From assembly GCF_003086295.3 (NCBI RefSeq), contig NC_092039.1, positions 67,971,649-68,035,648 on the forward strand: DNA of 64,000 bases, in the 5' to 3' direction. Below the pieces are notes generated by a model. It was given only the letters and a program-made list of their open reading frames with translations, made no database searches and was not told where the DNA came from. Made by a program: the position numbers and the translations under genes. Position 1 is the first letter of the stretch, and the number at the start of each line of letters is the position of its first letter. This DNA is from Arachis hypogaea. Taxonomy: Eukaryota > Streptophyta > Magnoliopsida > Fabales > Fabaceae. Positions 31,439-42,589 of the stretch are shown one piece after another.

Positions 31439-32695
31439 GTCAGAGAGACTCTGCTTGGATGTTTCCATCTGTTGCTGAGTGGGTTCGAATGGTCTATTAC
31501 CGAACCTATTCTGGTTCATTCCACTCTGATTGTTGCTGAAGCCTTGTTGAGGCTTTTGCTTATCTCTCCATGCAAAGTTAGGTTGGTTCTTCCATCCCTA
31601 ATGTAAAGTATTCAAATAGAGATTGTTGTTGGATATTCTGGAGGAGTTTTTCATGTAGCTCACCTCCTCCATGGTGGTCCAGGTGTCATCACAAGAATCC
31701 ACCTCATAAGCTGTCTCAGGACAGTAAGCAGCTGAGCTCTATGTCCTACTCAAGTACTGAGAGATCATGTTAATCTGTAGGGACATTAACTTGTTTTGAG
31801 ACAAGATAGCATCTAAGGTGTCTACTTCCAAGACACCTCTCTTCTGAGCTGCCCCATTATTCACAGGATTCCTTTCAGAAGTGTACATGTACTGGTTGTT
31901 GGCAACCATGTCAATAAGCTCCTGCACCTCTTCAGGCATCTTTTTCAAGTAAAGGGATCTACTTGCAGAATGGTCTAATGCCAACTTGGACATCTCAGAT
32001 AGGCTATCATAGAAGATATCTAACCTAGTCCAATCTGAGATCATGTCAGGAGGACATCTCCTGATCAGTTGCTTGTATCTTTTCCAAATTTCATAGAGGG
32101 ATTCACCCTCTTTCTATTTGAAGGTTTTGTACTTTCACCCTGAGCTTGCTCAGCTTCTAAGGTGGAAAGAACTTGGTCAATAATCTATTGACCACTTTCT
32201 CCCATGTATCTAGGCTTTCTTTAGACTGAGAATCCAGCCATAGCCTTGCTCTGTCTTTTACAGCAAAGGGGAAGAGCATGAGCTTGTAGACTTCTGGTTT
32301 TACTCAATTAGTCCTGACAATGTCATATATTTGCAGGAAGTCAGATATGAATTTGTTAGAATCTTCTTGTGAAAATTCATAAAACTAGCAATTCTGTTGT
32401 ACTAGAGTGACCAGTTGTGGTTTCAGCTCAAAGTTATTTGCACCAATAGTAGGTATGGAGATGCTGCACCCAAAGAAGTCAGAATTGGGTGCAGTATAAG
32501 ATCCAACGACCTTTCTTACGTCTCCCCCTTTTCCTAGGTTAACTGCCATTGTTGTATCTTTAGCTTCTTATTCTAGAGCTCAGTAAGATTCCTTACGACT
32601 CTGCTAGCCTGAGCTTATTGCAGACGCCTTCTCAAAGTCCTTTCATGTTCAGAATCAAGGTCAAAAAGGGGTTCTTTATTCCTGTTCTTGCTCAT
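31439..32695 (-). pseudogene. gag of element F, N-terminal and central parts
   Basis: The start MSKNRNKEPLFDLD (ATG ending at 32695) is followed by ERTLRRRLQ, stop, and a frameshift near 32545 into VNLGKGGD. Next comes the Retrotrans_gag-type core: VYKLMLFPFAVKDRARLWLD, then DTWEKVVN, LLTKFFPP, KLSKLRVKVQN. An open segment follows at 32044-31739 (SDWTRLDIFYDSLSEMSKLA, KKMPEEVQELIDMVANNQYM). Stops and frameshifts are numerous. The region ends at the CACTA insertion with QSLSDL, completed at 26942. Gag would form the particle that packages element RNA. Confidence 0.75.
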
Positions 32696-33819
32696 AAATA
32701 AAAAGAAAGAAACCAAGAAGAGAAAAAAAGGAGTCTCTATGTCAGAGTATAGAGGGCACCTAGTGAGAGAGATAAATAAAGAGAAAAGAAAAATAAAAGT
32801 GTCTTTTTAATTAAAAGAATTTTTGAAAATTAAAAGAGAGAAAGAGTTGAAGGGTTTTCAAAATTGAAGAGAGAGAAAGAGGTAGAAGATTTTTGAAATG
32901 GATGAGAAAGAAAAGGGGTTAGAAGCTTTCAAAAAAATAAGAGAGAAAAGAATTAGAAAGACACCAAACTTTTAAAATTAAAATAAGATAATTAAGGTTT
33001 GAAAATAAAAGATTTGAAATTTTTTTTTTGAAAATTTTTAAAATTTGAAAAGAAAGAATCAATAAGAAATATAGAAAATTAAATTTGAAAAGAGAAAGTC
33101 AAACAAGATAAGATAAGAGTTAAAATATTAAGAGAAAAAATTTGATTTTAAAAAATTTTGAAATTAAAAAGGGAAAGTCAAAGAAAGATTTTGAATTTCA
33201 AACTTTAAAGAAAGAAAAACTAACCAAATACTAATTTTTTTTAAAATTGAATAAAAAAAGAAAGATAAGATAACAAAATTTTGAAAATTAAAGAAAAAGA
33301 TAAGAGAAGATTTAAAGACAGAAGAGACAAACAAATTAAATGAAAGGATTACCAATGGAACGCCAAACTTAAAATTTGAATTCAAATAAAAATAATTTCA
33401 AAAATACTATATATATTTTTTTCCAAAAAATTAAAAAGAAAAGACAAACATTAGACGGACACCAAACTTAAAAATTTTGAAATCAAGGACACTAATTTTC
33501 GAAAATTTGCAAAGGAAAAACACTTAAAGATACCAAACATAAAAATTTTGAAATCAAAGAAGTAAAAACATAAAAAAAATTTCGAACACAAAGAAAGAAA
33601 ACAAGAACAATTTTCAAAGACTCAAGAAAAGAAATGAAAACCAAAAGGACACCAAACTTAAAAGTTGACACAAGACTCAAAAAAAAGAAAAAGATGACTA
33701 AAGATGAAAATGTTTTAGAAAAATTTTTAAAAGGAAAATATGAAACACAGAAAAGAAAAATAGTAAAAAGTACCTGATATAAGGAGCAAGACAACCGTTA
33801 GCTTGTTAATCTCGAACAA
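32696..33819 (-). other. Leader between primer-binding site and gag of F
   Basis: Extremely A-rich on the + strand. The phrase accaaact.aaaa recurs (32964, 33363, 33463, 33530, 33650), giving a loosely repeated leader. Phe-rich frames on the - strand are composition artefacts. Confidence 0.6.
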
Positions 33820-33836
33820 TCCCCGGCAACGACACC
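33820..33836 (-). promoter_or_regulatory. Primer-binding site, tRNA-Asp type (element F)
   Basis: On the - strand TGGTGTCGTTGCCGGGG, two mismatches to the tRNA-Asp complement, about 7 nt after the LTR. Confidence 0.75.
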
Positions 33837-33843
33837 AAAAACT

Positions 33844-35399
33844 TGGTGGCAGAAAAGTCAAATTTTCCACAACTGAATTGACAAGTGCACCGAGTCGTCC
33901 AAGTAATACCTCAGGTGAGTGAGGGTCGAATCCCACGAGGATTGTTGGATTGAGCAAGCTGTGGTTATCCTGCAGATCTTATTCAGGCGAATAGAAAGTT
34001 GATTGTTATTGTTGTAGGCGCATAAGAAAAACAATAACGAAGAAATAAAGAATTTACATAGAAACAATTATAGGAAATTAGTTAAGGCCTCAGATATGCT
34101 TGTTATTCCGGATTAATACTTCTTACTGACTACTTTAACGATGAGTGATTCATTCAATGGCAAGGTTGTAAGTGATTAAGCCATGGGTCATAGTCATTAA
34201 TCTCCTCTAATCCAAACTAAATGCCCGAACAGGTTAGTCAATCTAGAAGAGGGTGAAGCTCACACAATTCAAGCTCTGATGATCCTACTTAAAACACCAG
34301 AGACAATGTTAGATCTTCTGGATCAGAGAATAAAGCTCTATGATTCTAGCCTTAGAGTCAGAGGAACCTTAATTATCCCTGACTAACGAGATTTCATGTC
34401 ACATATCCCAATTAGCCCAAGTAGCTTATTGGAACCTGTGATGTACTCTCAAGCTGTAGCTGAATACTATCCGGGTCAGGACTCATAAAGAACTCATGTA
34501 GAATAAGGGGTCATACTTTTGTTCCACCCCGGAATCATAAAGATGAAGATCGACAATACATCATAGAATGGAATTAAACATATATTAAAGAAGAAAAGTA
34601 ATGATATTAATCCATAGGAATGAACAGAGCTCCTATCCTTAACCTAAGAGGTTTAGCCGCTTATAATTTAAAGAAAATACATGTTCTGAGAAGCTAAAGA
34701 TCAAAATCCCTTAACAAGGGTGATCTTTCTTCTATTTATACTAATAACTAGACCTAAAAAAATAATACTAATAATTAGAAAGTACAAAAATGAATTAGAC
34801 TAAGCTAAAGGTGCAAAAATCCACTTCTAGCCCCACTTGGTGAGTGTTTGGGTTGAGCTTGGCATCCAACTTGGAGGAGTGGGCATTGAACACCCACTAG
34901 GGGGTGTCCACGCTACCTTGATGCTCCCTTGGTGGTGTTGAACGCTAGTCTTGGGCGTTCAACGCTGGCCTTGGTCCTCTTGGGGTGTTGAATGCCTAAA
35001 ACGGGGATAAATTGGGCGTTCAACGCCCAGTTTGGGCAATCATTTCTAAGGAAAGGTATAGACTATTATACATTTCTGTAAAGCTTTGAAAGTTAACTTT
35101 CCAACGCCATTATAAGCGCATCAATTGGGCCTCTGTAACTCTAGAAACGCTTGTTGGGATGCACAGAGGTTAGGATTTGACAACATCTGCTATCCTTTTT
35201 GTGCCTTTAAGTTAGACTTTGCCAAAAGTTGCCATTTTCACCCAAAAATATCTAATATCATAAGAAAAATACAAAAGCTCAAAGTAGTATCCAAAATGAG
35301 AATTTTGTACTAAAACCTACTAAAACATAACAAAACTTGATAAAATGTACTGAAAACACTAAGAAAATGATACTAAAAAGGGTATAAAATATCCACTCA
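33844..35399 (-). repeat. 5' LTR of element F (1,556 bp)
   Basis: On the - strand it starts TGAGTGGATATTTTATACCC at 35399 and ends CTGCCACCA at 33844. Palindromes of the ggcgttcaacgcc type lie at 34870-35040, the conserved U3 block at 35050-35150 and the U5 module at 33899-33945. The flank after it is ctagt. Confidence 0.8.
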
Positions 35400-36566
35400 C
35401 TAGTATCTCGCTCACATCCTTTCAGAATCACGAGTGTGCCGAGCACGATATCCCTGGGGGTTCCCATTTATATTCGTGACCGAAAGGCAACATTCCCATG
35501 GGGATGTGTCGGGTTGGCAGTTGAACTGACAATGTGATGTCACAGCTAGTATGATAGACATTCATCATATGCATCTATGTGACATTGTTTGGATGTGCAT
35601 ATTGTAATTAGTTTGCCTATGTGAATACTTATGTTAACTGCTAATTGTTATACTTGTTGTAATTGCTCTTGATTGTACTTGAACTACATTAATTATGATT
35701 GTGTTTTAATTGGTTAGTTTGTGATGAATTGGTTGATGATTGAGTTGTTTTGCCCGGGGGCCGTGTTTGATTGTGGGATTGGCCAGAAGGCTGTGATTGG
35801 TTTGTGTTTGAGGTCTAGTTCTGTATGAAAAATATAACTGGTTCAACATAGACTTAATGAACCTATGCTTGGAATAGGACGGTCCTTCATACAGTTTAGG
35901 TAACTTCTTTTATGTTTATGGTTTGGTAAAGTAAGAAAAATCAAACTGGTTCAGCATAGACTTAATGAACCTATGCTGTCATTCATACTATCTAGGAAAA
36001 CTTTGAAGATTTTACTAGAAAGGAAAATGATTTGGAATTTTTGAATGTGAACCCTTGGTTTTCGAAAAGATACATAGGACGAGCAACGATCACTATACTT
36101 TGGAAATGGTTTTATTTTATGTATCTTATTATAGCAATTCTCTAACCCTATAGTGAAAACCAGGAAGGACGATGTTCTCACTCCCCTACAGATTTTTTCT
36201 TTTCAGGATATGGGCGAAGAAGTAATGAAAAGTTTATTTTGTTTTCTGTTTACACGATATTTTGTATTGTTTTAGATATTATGTTTTCCACGTCTTTATC
36301 TTTACAGCTTTTGTACGAGGGATAAGAATTGTGATATGCTATGTTTGTAAATTAATATTATGTATATATATGATTTGTAAGTATTGTATCTGATCTGTAT
36401 GTACGTATTTATGTTTTCAACTAAAAGTCCCTTTTGGAAAGATTATACGGTTTTAAGTCTTAACAGGCTCCTATTTTAGTATTAAATATGTTACAGTTGT
36501 CGTAATATCCAAGCTATCAGAGTAGCATAGCCAGAAGCGTGACATTTTGATAGCAAGGGTGTTACA
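35400..36566 (+). repeat. Truncated gypsy-type LTR, + strand (right part)
   Basis: It ends agaagcgtgacattttgata, then gcaagggtgttaca, a typical chromovirus-like (Tekay/Del) LTR end. It includes an internal duplication of a tggttca.catagacttaatga motif (35838-35880, 35946-35986). The left part is missing where F abuts it. Confidence 0.6.
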
Positions 36567-37217
36567 GATGGCATGGCACGCCTCAAATGGCATTGCACAC
36601 CAATTTGGTGTGAACAGGAGGCTTTACATGCCCTGTTGTGGCATTGCATGCCAACCCATCTACCTAGCTTCAGGGCTTTAAACTTCATGTATTTTGCATT
36701 GCATGTAGCTCCCTTTGCTTACCTATGAGTGCTGCTTCCTTTGCTACTTGGATTTTCTTCTCTTTTACTTGGATTTTCTTGGAAACACTTATAAAATTTA
36801 TTAATAGTAAGGAGTATCTCAAATCAATTAGTTTAGATGGAAGAAATTATAATTAACTTTATTAAAACATGAAAATAATGCAAGAAAAACTACTAAAGAT
36901 GCAGACACATTACAACACCAAACTTAAAACTTTACTTGTGCTCAAGTAAAAGAAAAGAATTGAACATAGTAATGGAGAATGGAATCTCTTTGAATGCTCA
37001 TGTCCAATTCAACAGTCCAGTTTTTCAATAATCTCATTGATCACAAACGGTGTTCTTTTGTCTTAGAGGACCTTGAAATCTTGGAATCCAGAATTTTCAT
37101 AAACTTAAATTCGGATAATATTATGAGCCTCCTCTTTAAACTTGTTCAATCCTTGAAGTCACTTACTTTATGTTTTTAACGAGGAGAGATATATAAAGTG
37201 TTAACTCTAGGTGCTTT

Positions 37218-37590
37218 GTGTCAAGGCATCTCTTGATTATGAGTTTTCAATCGATAATTCTGGCCAGTTGGCCCAAGTTACCATGTGATAAAGCACCCCT
37301 CGAAATTAATTACCCAAGCCTCTCCTTGACACTGTCATACCACAAGCACATAACTAGGTTTTTCTTTTCCCAGACATCGATGGCCATAGCCTTTTTGGGC
37401 TTCTATATGTTTTGTTTCAAGACGACTCTTTATAATGAGATTTCAATCGATAATCCCGAGCCACTTGATCCAATTTATAGGGTGATGAAGCACCCATCAG
37501 ATTTAATATCCCAAGTCTTTCTTTGAAACAATGAACACAACAAGCACATAACTAGGTTCTAGTCATGGGTGCTCAGAGCCTTATTGCTTT
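37218..37590. repeat. Diverged tandem duplication, unit about 190 bp
   Basis: Two copies share tttcaatcgataat, a gcac-rich stretch, ccaag..tctc.ttga.ac and caagcacataactaggtt, ending near 37355 and 37555. Confidence 0.65.
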
Positions 37591-37617
37591 TTTAATTCTT
37601 TTGATCCTTTGATGTTT

Positions 37618-37620
<3 letters not shown>

Positions 37621-37650
<30 letters not shown>
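37621..37650. repeat. (TC)n microsatellite
   Basis: About 14 tc units. Confidence 0.95.
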
Positions 37651-37653
<3 letters not shown>

Positions 37654-38293
37654 TTGATTCAAGGATTGCTAGATATTTGAAAGCTCATAATACATCTCTT
37701 AACTTTTATTTATGAACATTCTGTCATCCTTTCTTTCAATATTACTTTGATACTCTAAGCCCATGGGATATGATCATTCTTTCTTCTGACCACCACTTTT
37801 TTTAATAAGACTTCTTTATTGATTCAAATTCCTCCATTAAAGACAACTCTTTTTCATGATTCTTAGAGTGCTTGGAGTATATTACAAGTGGTAAGCTTAA
37901 AGAAAGACAAAGTGAACTAAAGAAACAGACATAATGCAAATGAAAAAATATAAGAAAATAAAAATAAAAGAGAGGAAACAAAAAAAATGAAAAACTAACC
38001 ACCATCCACATGTATTACCAGATGCATTATTCATCCTTGTTGCTATCTTTATCCTTGGTCTTAGTCACAATACCAAACTTCGAGTTTGGTCATACAAAAG
38101 AATGATGAAGAGTATGAAGAAAGAATAAAATGTTGAGTGTTACGTGATAGTGCATGCATGCAAATTTATTTTTTTTTTAAATATAAAAATTAGATAAAAA
38201 TGTAGGAAAAGGATGAAGGATGCATGCAGACGAAGAAGAAAAAAGAGAATGCAAATATGGAATGAAAAAGTAAAATAAGAGAAATAAATCATG

Positions 38294-38311
38294 GTTGGGT
38301 TGTCTCCCAAC
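38294..38311 (-). promoter_or_regulatory. Post-ORF hairpin GTTGGG-AGACAA-CCCAAC
   Basis: Same stem as 21607-21624 but with the AGACAA loop of element 1, an informative intermediate. Confidence 0.72.
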
Positions 38312-38479
38312 AAGCGCTCTCTTATCGTCACTAGCTTGATGTTGAACCTTCTAGGTTGGGGATTGGGATGCTTCACAGTATCTTTCAGTGCCATTTTTCA
38401 ATGAGTATGCACCATCCAACGTTTTGTTGGCTTTCCTCTTGAGATTTTTAGCCATATCTTTTATCACTGCCCATGCCTC

Positions 38480-38650
38480 ATCCGATGTTCTTTTTTATAA
38501 GGAACCTCTAGCCGATGAATCAATTATCATCTTTGAGCCACTTGGATAGGGCATGGTATGAATTCCTTTTCAATAGTTTCTTGTACCTCTCCCAAGTGTC
38601 ATGGAGTGGTTCACCCTCTTCGTGGAAAAAGTTGGCAATTGTTTTCCTTA
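38480..38650 (-). pseudogene. gag fragment of an Athila-like element
   Basis: The - strand reads FFHEEGEPLHDTWERYKKLL then SYHALSKWLKDDN, stop, the segment of Athila-type gag that follows the KFFP motif. Upstream is a Glu/Val-rich frame joining the LTR at 38803. Short and decayed. Confidence 0.65.
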
Positions 38651-38802
38651 ACTACAACAAGTTACCTTCTTTAACCAGCTCCTCGTTTTCTTCCAAGAAT
38701 GAGGTTTCAGAAACTTCTATAGATTTGAGGAGAGATTCCTCTTCAATAACCTCTTGTACCAATAGATCAATTACATCAACTTGCATACAACTTTTTGCTT
38801 CA

Positions 38803-39190
38803 TGTAACACCTTCACCACCAGAGTGTCACGCTTCCGGTTATGCCACTCTGATAATGAGGATATTACAACGACTTTTATATACAATCATATATAGTAGGA
38901 GCCTTTACCTAAAATTCTTATTGACTTTTCTTTAAAAAATCAAAAATATTTTTTATATGTACAAACATGCATATATATATATATATAGACACACACACAC
39001 ACACATCTCAACACATTTACACTTACAAGAATATATATATATAGACATACACACACACACATCTCAACTCATTTACACTTACAAGAATAACCTATACAAG
39101 TAACATGCCAATATTACATCCATATATAATTAAAACTAATATCCGTCTTTACAAAAATATAATAATAATGTCGAGAAAAAATGATGAGAA
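38803..39190 (-). repeat. Gypsy-type LTR fragment, - strand
   Basis: TGTAACACC at the left edge, followed by agtgtcacgcttccggttat, is the reverse complement of the LTR end type seen at 36566 and 40761. Confidence 0.6.
38965..39090. repeat. Duplicated compound (AT)n-(AC)n microsatellite, unit about 63 bp
   Basis: Two copies of an at run, agacacac/agacatac run, catctcaacacatttacac and ttacaagaat in tandem. Confidence 0.85.
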
Positions 39191-39199
39191 AAAATTGAA

Positions 39200-40110
39200 G
39201 CTCACGAATACCAGCAAGTGCACCAGATCGCTCAAGTAATACCACAGTGAGTGGATATCGTTCCCACGAGGATTAAAGGATTGAGCAAGCAAATCTCAGA
39301 TTAAATTCCTAATTAGATTAGTAAAACCATATTTGAAGGGGGCAAGATTGTGTCTTCCTGAGAGCTCGAGAATCTTGAAAGCTTGAATTCTTACGAACAG
39401 AGAGCTTGAATGTTGATTTAAGATAAGACAGTGATGGTGAGAGTCAAGGACTTCGGAGATATTTATACTTTTGCAGAAATCAAACCTTGTTTACTTATTT
39501 TGAAGTTTGCAAAGATTTTTTATGACAAATGTTTGGTAACTGATTTCCAATTCCTTGGTTCCTCGTTTTTCAAGTATTAATTAGTGGTCAATTAATCAAG
39601 AGATTAAACACAAAAATTGATTTAGTTTTCTAATAAGATTTAAAATTAGTCGTTAAGTTGAAATACATGTCACATATTCAATATAGTCCTGTCTAGTTAA
39701 ATCTTTAGAAGAAAAACACAATTTTCAAAAGTTATTCTAATCTGAATTATATGTCACTTATTCAAAATTAGAGTGATTGAAAATCATGCATATGTCACAC
39801 ACTAATTGAACCACTATTCGTAGCCGAATTCAAAGAGTCGTGTGAAAGAGTTTTCAAACTATAATTCAAATATTAATTTTTTTCAAAAATAATTCAAAAG
39901 GAATTAGCATACCTTTCGATACCACTAATCCAAATGAAGATTAGTTACCCAAAGAAAACATAAACAGAGCTCCTAACCCATTGACAAAGAATTAGTTACC
40001 CATGAAAAAGGAAAGAAAATAATGAAAAGAGATTACAGAGGAGCTAAATGTCTATCTTAGTATACTAGGTTCACTGATTTATATCCTAATTCTAGAATTC
40101 AAATTCAAAC
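39200..40110 (-). repeat. LTR fragment of the F/solo-LTR superfamily
   Basis: Contains the U5 module (caagtaataccacagtgag, then atcgttcccacgaggatt, 39233-39270) and the attagttaccca / agagctcctaaccc region typical of these LTRs. Edges not resolved. Confidence 0.5.
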
Positions 40111-40199
40111 TAAACTAATCTTATCTTTTAGATAAAACATCAGCTAACTAATTACTGACTTGTAAATTGAGTTTTGAAATTCTTTTAACTAAAGAGGTG

Positions 40200-40761
40200 A
40201 ACTATGAATTTTTGGGTAATTAATTATTAATGATTGGAATAGATTTATAAGACAATCGATAATCACTGTAATTGAAATCAATTGTTTCTTATACGTATCC
40301 TCTTATGACAATTCTTAAAACCCTTTATTAAGAACCAGCAAGGATGATGTTCCCAACCCCTATAGATTTTCTTTTTCAGGACGGACGAAGAGTTTAACAA
40401 ATTCCTTCTACGCATCTGATTAGGTTCTATATATATTATAGTTTTCCCTCCCCTTATTATTATATTTTGTAAGAGGGATAGGAGTTGTAATGATATGCAT
40501 ACTTATACTATTTATAAGTTAATTGTATAAAAAGTTTGATATATATATATATATATATATGAGGACTGTGCTTGATTTTGGTTATACATGCATGCTTGAT
40601 TAAAATAAAAAGTATTTCTGGTTTTCTAAACAAAACAGCAATGCGATTTAGAGTTAAAGGTTTATATCTTATTATTAAATATATATGGAAGTCATCGTAA
40701 CATTTTTACTATTAGAGTGGCACAGCCAGAAGTGTGATATTCTGCTAGTAAGGATATTACA
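40200..40761 (+). repeat. Gypsy-type LTR fragment, + strand
   Basis: Shares aaccagcaaggatgatgtt..., tttcttttcaggac and agagtggcacagccagaagt with 36130-36566, and ends ggatattaca. It abuts the MULE transposase fragment. Confidence 0.62.
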
Positions 40762-41090
40762 CTACTTATGCTGCTGCAAGTGTCGAGTGCGGGACATATG
40801 TTCATCCAGTGTACACACAAGAGGCTTTGTTTAAGGTGTATGAAGTAGAGTCCCCCCTCCCCCCGATACCAGACGAGAAGCTATGGCCAAAGTGGTATTG
40901 GACACGGTTGTATTCTAATCTCACCATGCGTAGGAAAGCAACCAGTAGACCAATTTCCACAAGTTTTCATATCGAAATGGATGAGGCTGGCGCCTAGAAG
41001 TATGGGTTATGCAGGAAAACTGGGCATACTTGGAGAGGCTGTCCCAATCAACCCACAGAGGATACCTAACTGTGTTGTGACCATTGAAGT
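40762..41090 (+). pseudogene. C-terminal fragment of a MULE (Mutator-like) transposase
   Basis: The frame from 40762 reads YVHPVYTQEALFKVYEVE, PPIPDEKLWPKWY, MRRKATSRPISTSFHIEMDE, stop, then CGLCRKTGHTWRGCP-like zinc-knuckle sequence (here YGLCRKTGHTWRGCP). This is the segment after the SWIM finger in MuDR-type transposases. The catalytic DDE region is missing. The 5' edge coincides with the end of the LTR at 40761, so the gene was cut by that insertion. Confidence 0.75.
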
Positions 41091-41126
41091 GTATTTTTTG
41101 CACTAGTTGTGTCGTGTATTTGTATG

Positions 41127-42589
41127 TGATGCACGGGAATTTGCACAGCACAAATCTCCTTCGCCAAGTGTACCGAATTGTCAAGTAATAACTCACAAGA
41201 GTGAGGTTGATCCCACAGGGATTGATGCATTATGCAATTTTAGTGAGGTGATGTATCTAGTCAAGCTAACAGTTGATAATTTGAGTGAAATTGAATCAAC
41301 AAAAAGTAAATTGCTGGAAATTAAAGTGCTGAGAGTAAATTGCAAAATGTAAATGGCAGAAACTTAAAGGGCAAGAAACTAAATAACTGAAACTTAAATG
41401 GCAAGAAACTTAAATGAGCTGAAACTTAAATGACATAAAAGTAAAGGCCAGAATGTAAATGGCAATGAAAAGTAAATTGCATGAAATGTAAAAAGACTTT
41501 AGGTGCTGGAAATTAAAGAAAGCAGTAAATTCAAGGTAATTAAATAAAACTCAAGGCAATCAAATTGAAGAATAACAAAGAGAAAGATTCATTAGGGATT
41601 GGAGACATCATAATCTGTCATGAATCAATGAGTCTCAACTTCATTCTCAATCATATGAAGTAGATCTATGGCGGATTGTAATTAATCGAGTCCTAATTCC
41701 TTTGCTTAACACAATCAATTTGTCCATTCCTTGATCAAATTGTCATGAGAAGAGGTTAAGTGCATCTCTCTTATCCATTAGCCACACAAGTTCTCAAGAT
41801 CTCAATTCATCCCGAATGGATTGATAAAGAGAATTGTGAGAGATAGAGCTCCAAACTAATTTATATGATTCCCCTTCTGAGGCTCACATAGAAAATCAAT
41901 GGATCTAAACCCCCTTCCGGAATGAGTAAATCAAATAAGCACGGAAGTTATCTGTTAGCTATAACAAGCGGATTGAGAAGAAGAAGAATTTCATTCATTC
42001 ATTAGAATTACAATAGAGCTCTTCCCCCTAATGATGTAGGGTTTAGTTCATTATTGCTCATAAAATCTAAAGAAAAGAAAAGTATATGAAAGTAACTAAG
42101 TACAAAGAGAATGACTCAGTGGTTTCCCAATTGGGGTCCCTGCTTCCCAGCCTTCTTTCTAACCTCAAAAGCTATCCTGTATATACACTTCTCAAAACAA
42201 TCTTCAAGTACTTGGATGTGGGCTTTGGCCTTAGTTGAAGCAGTTAGGAGTGGCTTTCTCTGAATTTAGCCCAGGCGTTAGCTTTCTAACGTTCTCAAAC
42301 TTGCATGGGTGCCATTGAAATGATCGTCGGTACTGGCGTTAGTCACCACTGTTAGTGCACTAAGAGTGGCACTAACGTTGCCTTTGAAAGCTACCAGAGC
42401 GTTGCCACTGGTGTTAGTGCACCAACGGTGCCATTAATTTTTTGCTTGTTGTGTGTACGCACAATGCCTCATGCGTGCATACACTGGCAGATTTTCCCCT
42501 TGTGCGTACGTACAATGCCCCATGTGTACGCACACTAGCAATTTTTTCAGCTCCAACTTGAAAATTTTTCGAAGACGTTAGTGTGCTAA
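41127..42589 (-). repeat. Truncated LTR of the solo-LTR superfamily, host of element D
   Basis: The left end tgatgcacggg and U5 module (caagtaataactcacaagag, then ttgatcccacaggga, 41183-41222). Array of gtgcgtacg/cgtacgcac palindromes and ttagtgcaccaac repeats at 42285-42590. Cut at 42589 by element D (probable duplication gctaa at 42585-42589). Confidence 0.62.

Larger units (their letters stand above)
19961..35399 (-). mobile_element. Element F: Athila-like gag-protease LTR element without reverse transcriptase, broken by nested insertions
   Basis: Read on the - strand: 5' LTR (35399-33844), Asp-type primer-binding site, A-rich leader, gag (32695-31436, resuming 26942-26571), protease region (22551-21665), hairpin, palindromic ggcgtt array, plant transposon domain ORF (20720-19961). 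The right end of the last ORF is cut at 19961 and no 3' LTR is seen. No RT, RNase H or integrase motif is present between protease and the last ORF, so this is a non-autonomous type. A CACTA element and a solo LTR lie in its coding region. Confidence 0.75.
36567..38479 (-). other. Internal noncoding fragment of an Athila-like element
   Basis: Sequence of the same type as the region between gag and the later ORF in F: caccaaacttaaaac near 36916, the hairpin at 38294, no intact gene. The ends are undefined. Confidence 0.5.

Noticed and set aside
33164..33794. Phe/Leu-rich frames resembling membrane proteins
   Set aside because: Poly-A/T-rich leader of element F; hydrophobicity follows from TTT and TTC codons.
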